In this document: positions 22,542 to 30,108 of the stretch, piece by piece | How positions within the stretch are numbered: position 1 is the stretch's first letter | Layout of the letters: each line of letters begins with the position of its first letter | Assembly: GCA_002104895.1 (NCBI GenBank) | Contig: MCFG01000074.1 | Coordinates: 172,501-202,608, forward strand | Direction of reading: 5' to 3' | From: Anaeromyces robustus | Taxonomy: Eukaryota > Neocallimastigomycota > Neocallimastigomycetes > Neocallimastigales > Neocallimastigaceae | Length of the DNA stretch: 30,108 nt | Notes under the pieces: generated by a model | What the model saw: the letters and a program-made list of their open reading frames with translations, nothing else | Databases searched by the model: none | Told to the model about the DNA's origin: nothing | Program-made: the position numbers and the translations under genes

Positions 22542-23209
22542 TACACTCAAAACAATGTTTATATCATTTATTAGATATATAATCCTTAAATTGTACTATC
22601 ATAAAGAAATAGACTTAAAAACTTTTTCTAATAGTCTTTTGTATTTCACTTTATATTGAAAAAAAAATAATTACCTATAAGATACCTTTAAAATTAGTAT
22701 TAATACTCTTGAAAAAAAATATTCTTTTTTTCGATATACATAAAAGCATATTATAAGATAAGTAAATATTTGTAGATATTTATAAAAATATGTTATTTTA
22801 TATATCAAAACACATCTATGTAAGTATAATGGAAAAAATATACATTTTTACGTATTTGTAATGTATCTATTTAATAAAAGATTTTTATTTATTTATCAAT
22901 TTATTATATAATGTATTTGTGTCTATTATGTCTATTATTTTTTTTTCTTATTTCTTTATTTCTTTTGTTTTTTTTTTTTTTTTTTTTATTATTTTTTTCT
23001 AATTTTAATTTATCTTCGTAAATAAAATTAAAATATGAATCTCTAAATAATAATAAGTAATATTTTTATTTGTAAAACAAAGATAATACATACAAATTAA
23101 TTAATATTAAATATTGTTTTTTTTTATTTTTTTTTATGAATAAAAATTTTATTAAAAAAATAATAATTATTTTGTAATTTTTTTTATTCATTCAAATATT
23201 TTATTATTT

Positions 23210-23224
23210 ATATTATTATTATTA

Positions 23225-23264
<40 letters not shown>

Positions 23265-23314
23265 TATTATATTATTATTATATTATTATTATTATTATTA
23301 TATTATTATTTTAT

Positions 23315-23357
<43 letters not shown>

Positions 23358-23364
23358 TATTATA

Positions 23365-23396
<32 letters not shown>

Positions 23397-23402
23397 TATT
23401 AT
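23210..23402. repeat. (TTA)n compound microsatellite
   Basis: About 190 bp of ATT/TTA trinucleotides with single-base interruptions (TATT, TTTA). Confidence 0.93.
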
Positions 23403-23982
23403 AAATATAAAGATAAATATTATAATTATTATAATTTTATTATTATTATTGTAATCCATATTTTATATTTATATAATTACTTTTCTTTTTACTACCATAT
23501 GTATGTATGTCTAGAATATATATTAAAAAAAATTATAATATATTGTTAAATTAAATAAATCAATTGTTAATATATTATTCATAGAATTAATACTTTCCCC
23601 ATTTTGTTCTAATAAAATGTAACACAAAATTTTTATATTTTTTAATATTCCTTATTAACCAACCAGAAATTATGGAATAATAAATAATAAATTAATCAAT
23701 AAATGAACGAGTGTGTTTTTTTTTTTTTTTTTTTTTATAAACTATAAATAATATAAAAATTGTTTTAAAATCTTGAAACTTCTTAATGATGACTAATATT
23801 ATATAAATTAACATATAAATTAATTTATATAATAGATAAGGTTTACAATTTACTTAAAAGAATAAACAAATATTAATTATAAATATTTAAATCAATAAAA
23901 TAATAAATAAATAAATAAATAAATTGTAAATTTATAAGAAAATAAATATTAAATAAACTTTATACTAATAATTAATATTCAT
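23403..23982. other. AT-rich region, no gene seen
   Basis: Unique AT-rich sequence with a 21-base poly(T) at 23716-23736 and a short (AAAT)n near 23901-23922. Nothing coding is supported. Confidence 0.5.
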
Positions 23983-24381
23983 CTTTCATTAAGATGTTAA
24001 AGTTTTATCGAGTCTCTGGTTCAATTCTACAGATCTGACGGTTTTCCCATTAATTGGGTTTTTAAGTTAGGTCTGTTCAATTCGAAAGATAAATAATTCA
24101 TAAATTGACAATATAAAAAGTCTAACATTTGTAGATATATATTAGAATACATATTTTAACTCATGGTATTAAAGATTGTGAAGAGTTTCTATGATTTCAA
24201 TGATAGATGAACATCAATGGTTTAAGGCCTAAGACTGGTTTTTGTTATAGAGTACATACCTTAACTAACTCATATTTAACAGTACATAGAGAGTCAAAGC
24301 TTAATCTATATGGCATGAACAAAAGTCAGTATACTCTGATGATTCACATGTGCTAATAAAAAAAATACCTTTCATTAAGAT
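23983..24381 (+). mobile_element. Short retroposon with perfect 13-bp target-site duplication
   Basis: CTTTCATTAAGAT is found at 23983-23995 and again at 24369-24381. The 373 bp between them are clearly richer in G+C and more complex than the flanks and end in an A-rich tail (24354-24367) directly before the second copy. This is the structure of a LINE- or SINE-type retroposed copy on the plus strand. A B-box-like GGTTCAATTCT lies about 20 bases from the left end, which would fit a tRNA-derived SINE head, but no A box precedes it. The right part has an open frame of 49 codons (24207-24356, MNINGLRPKTGFCYRVH… MIHMC) that could be the C-terminal end of a LINE ORF; I cannot decide between the two. 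Confidence 0.75.
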
Positions 24382-24747
24382 AAGTATTATTATTTAATAA
24401 TAAATAATAAATTATCATAATAAATAATATATAATATATAATAAGTAATAATTATAAATAATAATATAATATGTAATAATTATATAATAATTTTAATTAT
24501 TAAAAAATATTAATAATTTTTTTTAATAATAAAAATAAATTATTCAAAAAGTTACAATAAAATAAAATAAAACAAAAAAAACATTAAATAAATAAAAAAT
24601 AGAAATCAGAAATTAAAATAGAAAAAAAATTTTTTTTCTTTTGATTAAAGTTTAATGAGGATTATTAAATACATTCAGTAACATTAATTAATTAAATTAG
24701 AACCAACTAGAATTTAAGAAAAAAAAAATTTGAATAAAAAGAAAAAG

Positions 24748-24775
24748 TTTTTTTTTTTTTTTTTTTTTTTTTTTT
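24748..24775. repeat. Poly(T), 28 bases
   Basis: A long pure T run. Flanks were compared for target-site duplication without a match, so it is not claimed as a retroposon tail. Confidence 0.9.
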
Positions 24776-25723
24776 CCAATTACTTAATTAGTTATAAATA
24801 ATTAGATTAATCAATAACAAAATAAAAATTAATTATTAATTTATTAATTAATTTATTATATAATGCATATTATATATTATATATATTAAATAATAGAAAT
24901 TTTATGAATGATAGAATATTACATTATATTCTAAATAATGGATAAAAATGTAAACATTTAATATTTTTATTAAAAGTTAAACTACTATTATATATTATTA
25001 TAATTTTATCTTTTTGAAATAAAAAAAAAAAAAAAAAAGAAAGATAAACATAATTGGTTTCATTATTTTTTTTTAAATCTAATATTATTAATAGAATATG
25101 ATAATTATTATAATTCTTTTGTTTGTAAAAAAAAAAAGAACAGTACAATATAAATTAATTTATTAATATTGACTTTGTATTTCTTTTTTAACTTTAAATT
25201 ATTTAATGCATTTATTATATGTTAATGTTTTATTAAGATTAAATTTATATTAAAAAAAATTTTTTTTTCTTTTTTCTTTTTCTTTTTTCTATTTTAAACA
25301 ATTAATTATTAATTATATTTAAAAAATTTTATTTCTATAACATTTATAATATGAATTGTAAAAAAGAATTTTAAGATACTGGCTTCAATTTTGAATTAGT
25401 GAACTATACATTTTGGGAAATAATTGAAGGTTACAGATAAAATTAATATTACACATTTTATAATTAAAAATGTCTAAGTATTTTAATTCTATGATGATAA
25501 TATTCTTATTCTTATTATCATTATAATATCATAAATCAATGATACTAACAACTAAATATTATTATTATGATATAAAATTAATATAATTAATAGAAATTCA
25601 ATTAATAATTCAATAAATAAATAATAATACATGCTTTAATTAATAATTAATATATCATATTATTAAAATAATTATAATAGTTGTATCTCTTGACCAATCT
25701 ATTTATATTAATACTTTATTAAT

Positions 25724-25749
25724 ATCTGTTTATTTAATATTAAACAGAT
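25724..25749. repeat. Perfect 9-bp hairpin
   Basis: ATCTGTTTA (25724-25732) and TAAACAGAT (25741-25749) are separated by an 8-base loop, and ATATTAAT-like sequence lies outside both arms. Confidence 0.7.
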
Positions 25750-26225
25750 TTATATTAATTGAATTATTATATATATTTAAAATAATTAACTAATATATTA
25801 ATTTAAATATCAATTATTTGTATTACATAACAAAAACAACAACAAAAAAAAAAAAAAAAAAAAAACAAAAATTTGAAAAATTTAATACAAAATAAATTAA
25901 TTAATCTTAATAAAGTTTTAATTTAATATATATAAATTAAAAATAAAAGTTTACAAATCCACATTAAGTATATTTGGAATATTATAGAAATTAAAAGTAC
26001 AACAAAATTAAATAAGATATAAAAATTAATATTAATAAAAAAAAAAAAAAAAGATTTAGAATTATTTATTTAATTATATATAATTATTCTAATAAATTAA
26101 TTTCATATATAAAATAATATTATTATTTAAAAAACTTATTAATACTTATAATAAATAATGATAAAACTATCATACTAATTTTAAAATTATGGTTTTTTTA
26201 TATAGATTAAAAATAATAATAAATA

Positions 26226-26233
<8 letters not shown>

Positions 26234-26257
<24 letters not shown>
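26234..26257. repeat. Poly(A), 24 bases
   Basis: A pure A run followed by GGACCTAATTCAC. No matching upstream target-site duplication was found. Confidence 0.9.
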
Positions 26258-26649
26258 GGACCTAATTCACTTAATAATAATTAATAACTTTGTTCAAGAA
26301 AATATATTAAATAATAATTAAGTAATAATATTTTTTAATAAATATTATTTTCAATACATTTTTGTATATAAAATTCTATAATTTATTATACTTCTCTGAT
26401 TTAGTTAAAATAAATATTAATATAACCACTTTTATAACTTAATTCTTGTTTTTCTATCTGTCTCAACTTTTTTATATTTCTTTTAATATCAGGAATAATT
26501 GTGAATAATTATTTTTATTAATTATTCATTATTACTTTAAATTATATAATTTAATTTAAAATATTATAATTAAAATTTATAAATACAAAAACAACAATAA
26601 TAATAAAAAAAAAGTTATTTTATAATAGTTAAATATTAATTATGTTTAC

Positions 26650-26735
26650 TTATTTGGTAATGGCATAGCCAGCCACTACCATTATCATTGTCAAACCTCT
26701 TTTGGAAGAATATGAAATGGCATTGTGGCTTATAT
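26650..26735. other. Small compositional island, possible RNA or fossil
   Basis: About 85 bp of unusually G+C-rich sequence. It holds a perfect small stem TGGC-ATA-GCCA, an A-box-like TGGCATAGCCAG, and a longer possible stem GGTAATGG/CCATTATC. AATGGCATAG and AATGGCATTG recur about 60 bp apart. No cloverleaf closes and no B box is in place, so it is not called as a tRNA. Confidence 0.35.
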
Positions 26736-29185
26736 TTAATTATCTTGTATTTTTACTAAAATTTTATTAATAAAAATTTTTTAAATGAGGCTATTTATTA
26801 AAAAACAATCGCATTTTTAATTTATCCGTAGGAAGGGATTTTTCGGAAAAAAAATTAATATTTATAATCTATAATAACCTTAATTATTAATAATTATTAA
26901 TCCCTAATTATAAATATATATAATTATTATTATAATTAAAAATTTATTTAAAAAAATATAATATTTAATATAATCGCTATATATAATTAAATATAAACAA
27001 TACATTGCTTTTTCATTTGTATATAAATAATTTTATATATAAAAGTTTTATTAATAATAATTATATTATTATTATTCATAATACTATTAAAAACAAAATA
27101 ATTAATTATAAATTAAATATTCTTGGTATTATTGAATTATTCGATTCGTAATTATATATCAAATAAACAAAACATAACAAAGTAAAACAAAATATATATA
27201 TAAAAAGATATGATAAAATGACCTTTTATTAATTACTTTATATAAAATAATAATATTTAATGTTTATTATTAACTATTTAAAATTCATTCATATTTTATT
27301 TATTATTTAATTATTAATAATTAAATATAATGGTATAAATATGAAAAAAAAAAAAAAAGAAGTAGCCATAATATCAATGTTTTATATGAATGATGGATAA
27401 TAAAATATAAATTTAAATATAAACTTAAAAAATAACATTACTTCCGGTTAATACAAACTTTATTATAAAACTTTGAAATATTTATCAGAATGTTTAATGA
27501 TTTATTATGTAATTATTATATTGAATGATGGAATGTTTAATGTTTTAATAATTATTAATTATTTTTTAATAAATTTTATTTTCTTTTTTTAAATTAGTTT
27601 TAAATTTATAGATAAATATAGTAAAATAGAAAAAGAAAAATAATTAAAAATAAATTGGAAAAAGACTAAAAATCGAGACTTTATTTATTTTAGGAAATTA
27701 AATAGAAATATGGAAAAAAAAAATTTTTTTTTTCTTTTTATTTTTTGTGTTTATAATTTTTCTTTTAATGACTTGTTTCAAAATGATATATATATTAATA
27801 ATTTATATATATATATTTTAATATATGTATTATTATTTAATAATATATTCTACAATATATATTATTAATATTTAATAATAAATGAATTAACCTAATAATA
27901 TATTAGAATTAATATTATTAATATATATCATATATATTGTTCAATTATTCTGTACATATATTTTAATATATTAATATATTATTTATTTCTTGATAGAATT
28001 CTTTGTATTATATATTAAAATTTTTTAAATTAAAAAAATATTTAATTATAATTAAAAGTGAATAATATAAATAAATAATTAATTAATAAATAATTAAATA
28101 AATATAGAAACAAACAAATAGAAAGTAGTTTAAATAACTTTACCATCAAATAATTATTTATTAATTATTATAACAAAAAATGGGTTTAACGTGACAAGAA
28201 CATCAATGAATTTAAAAAATATCTAAAAACAATATATAACATATATAATTAAAGGCAGTTAAAGTAATACTGCTTTTTAAATATTTCTATACTAACAACA
28301 TATCATAATATTAAATATTATTTTTATTTAATCATAAATGTTATGATAAAGAATGATATTATTATTATTATACATTAATAAATTATTTCTTAAAATTAAT
28401 GAAATTAATTAATTTTTATATTAATCATTGTAATCAATTCAACTAAAAAAAAATTTTTTTTTATTTGAAGTATTAATTAACTATTTTTTTTTTATTATTA
28501 TTATTATAATTATTACAAGTGTTGATTTTTTTTTCTAATCATGTTGTAAAAAAAGTTAATTTATTATTTTTCTACTTTTTATCTTTTAATTTATGTGTTA
28601 AACCAAACATTTTTAGTCTTGGAAGATAGTTTTCTTTAATTAAACTATTTTTGAACTTTAATTAAAAAATAGAACAAAATTTAAAAATTACTTCAAAAAT
28701 TTAATTATAATTTTAATCTTACACAATTTTATACACAATATAAATATATAGAATTAAGATATTCATTCCAAATATAAAAAATATACAAAATAAATACATA
28801 ATGCATATATAGCAATATATAGTTAATATATGAATATTGGATTGTTTTAATATATAAGGGACCTTTTTAATTGAAATAAATGTTTATGTTAAAAAAGAAA
28901 AAGAAAAAAAAATATTTAATGAAACAAATAGAAATTAAAATTAAATAAAAGAATAATTATAATTATATGTATTTTAATAATAATATAATTATATATATTA
29001 TTTATAATTATAATATATAAATGATATTAATTTTACGTATATTATTATTAATTAACATGTTCTTTTTTTATATCAATGTTATATAAAAATAATATACATT
29101 AAAAATGTATAATTTAACATAAAATGATCATGAATTAACTTTTAGTAAACATTTTTTATATATTATAGGCAGTTTAAAAGTTATT

Positions 29186-29256
29186 AATACTAAGACAAAG
29201 AAAAAAAGGTTTTATAATATCAAATACTAAAACAAAAAAAAGGTTTTATAATATCA
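29186..29256. repeat. Two-copy tandem duplication
   Basis: A unit starting AATACTAAGACAAAG and ending GGTTTTATAATATCA (29186-29222, 37 bp) is directly repeated with small changes at 29223-29256 (34 bp). Confidence 0.8.
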
Positions 29257-29800
29257 TTGATCTTTTTTTTTTTTAAATATAAAAAAAACTTTTTATATTT
29301 GTTCAGGAAAAAATTTTTTATTTTATTTAATATTTAATATTTTATCCAAAATCAAAAAATAACATTTAATATATAATTTAATGAATACAAAGGGATAGGC
29401 TAGTTATTGTATCTCTATGGTTTCAATTATTGTAACTTTAATTTAAAGTTTTTATTTTATTCTTATTTAATAATTTCTAATTAAATAATATATTAATAAA
29501 TTTCTTTATTAAATAATATATTAGTTATTATATATTGAAATAATAAAATGAAGTAAGAAATACAAAGAGGTTTTTTTTTGTTTTTTTTTTTTTGTTTTTT
29601 TTTTTTACTTTTTTTAAATGAAAGTTTTATGCTTCATATACATAAAAAAATGAAATAATCAAAAAATAAACTAAGAAATATAATATAATGAATTATAATA
29701 TAGTAATAAAATACTAATTATCTATAAAAAATTTTTTATATTAAATATTATATTTTATTTAATTATTAGTACATATTTATCTCCATTATGTAATTTTCCC

Positions 29801-29824
29801 TTTTTTTTTTTTTTTTTTTTTTTT
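29801..29824. repeat. Poly(T), 24 bases
   Basis: A pure T run between CCC and ACCC. No target-site duplication was found around it. Confidence 0.9.
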
Positions 29825-30108
29825 ACCCTATTAAAATAATAAACTTTTTTAAATATGATCTAATAAATAATTAAATATACATATTAATATATACATCGAA
29901 ACACATAATCAATTATGTATTCATATTTAAATTTATTTAAACCTAGTTTCCAATGTTTTATCTTATTTTATATAAAAATTACTGGTTTTCTTTTAATTTA
30001 AATTAAGTTTTTAAAAGTAATACATTTTTTAAAATAATTAAATATAAATATTATACAATTTTATATAACAGAAACTAAATTTAAAAAAAGAATATAAATT
30101 TAAAAAGT

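Larger units (their letters stand above)
20936..23209. other. AT-rich region, no gene seen
   Basis: No coding region is supported. It contains (AAAT)n at about 21518-21552, an (AT)n run at 22322-22350, the strong inverted repeat at 22503-22541, and poly(T) at about 22967-22987. Some stretches (21700-22800) are more complex than simple repeats but carry no recognisable motif. Confidence 0.5.
24382..30108. other. 5.7-kb gene-empty AT-rich region
   Basis: No supported coding region. It contains poly(T) at 24748-24775 and 29801-29824, poly(A) at 26234-26257 and near 25843-25864, a perfect hairpin at 25724-25749, a compositional island at 26650-26735, a bulged hairpin AAAGGCAGT/ACTGCTTT at about 28251-28277 and a tandem duplication at 29186-29256. 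The frame 24924-25148 (-) is low-complexity and not supported. Confidence 0.5.

Noticed and set aside
24924-25148. 74-residue minus-strand frame MYCSFFFYKQKN…
   Set aside because: It is low-complexity Phe/Lys/Asn sequence over poly(A) and poly(T) runs, with no domain, signal or context supporting a gene.
26234-26257. Poly(A) tracts here and at 25843-25864 (and poly(T) at 23716, 24748 and 29801) as retroposon tails
   Set aside because: Flanks were compared by eye and no matching target-site duplications were found. Homopolymers are common throughout this DNA.
29390-29440. GGGATAGGCTAGTT followed by GGTTTCAATTAT as a tRNA-like A box/B box pair
   Set aside because: No acceptor stem or cloverleaf closes, and the B box lacks the conserved GGTTC-A core. 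Chance is sufficient.

Overview
The window is extremely A+T-rich eukaryotic nuclear DNA. The best guess is an anaerobic gut fungus (Neocallimastigomycota, such as Neocallimastix, Piromyces or Anaeromyces). The basis is the base composition, the Asn/Lys/Ile-rich proteins, polyasparagine runs encoded by AAT repeats, long (AAAT)n and (TAAAA)n tracts, a GT-AG intron, poly(A)-tailed retroposons, and a secreted beta-trefoil + DUF4874/DUF4832 protein next to an RGS-type gene. Dictyostelid or other AT-rich protist DNA is not fully excluded.

Layout. 184-2313 (-) is an intronless ankyrin-type repeat protein built from units of exactly 39 residues. 2.3-5.5 kb is non-coding and dominated by (AAAT)n, (AAAAAC)n and related repeats. 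5506-8484 (+) is a secreted protein with a signal peptide, a ricin-B-type beta-trefoil and a DUF4874/DUF4832 module interrupted by a long Asn-rich insert. 8.5-10.6 kb is the shared 3' region of two convergent genes, with a perfect ~51-copy (AAAT)n, a pair of ATGAGTCAT palindromes and pentanucleotide tracts. 10609-14598 (-) is a 1329-residue secreted protein of unknown family with clustered Lys-Arg sites near its C-terminus. 14.6-17.1 kb is non-coding but holds a compositional island at 15421-15705. 17446-18432 (+) is a disrupted, intron-containing RGS-domain gene, probably the tail of a receptor-RGS fusion. 19478-20935 (+) is a decayed LINE reverse transcriptase, split by a younger poly(A)-tailed retrocopy with target-site duplications. 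From 20.9 kb to the end no gene is visible. This stretch holds one short retroposon with a perfect 13-bp target-site duplication (23983-24381), one small compositional island (26650-26735), hairpins, homopolymers and AT repeats.

How the parts relate. The two convergent genes both encode secretory-pathway proteins with near-identical signal-peptide ends (…YC before cleavage) and internal Lys-Arg sites in Asn-rich linkers, so both could be kexin-processed extracellular proteins. Nothing in the sequence shows that they act together. No complete new multi-gene system is evident. The most distinctive items are the large unknown secreted precursor, the split DUF4874 protein, the strictly in-register 39-residue ankyrin array and the nested retroposition.
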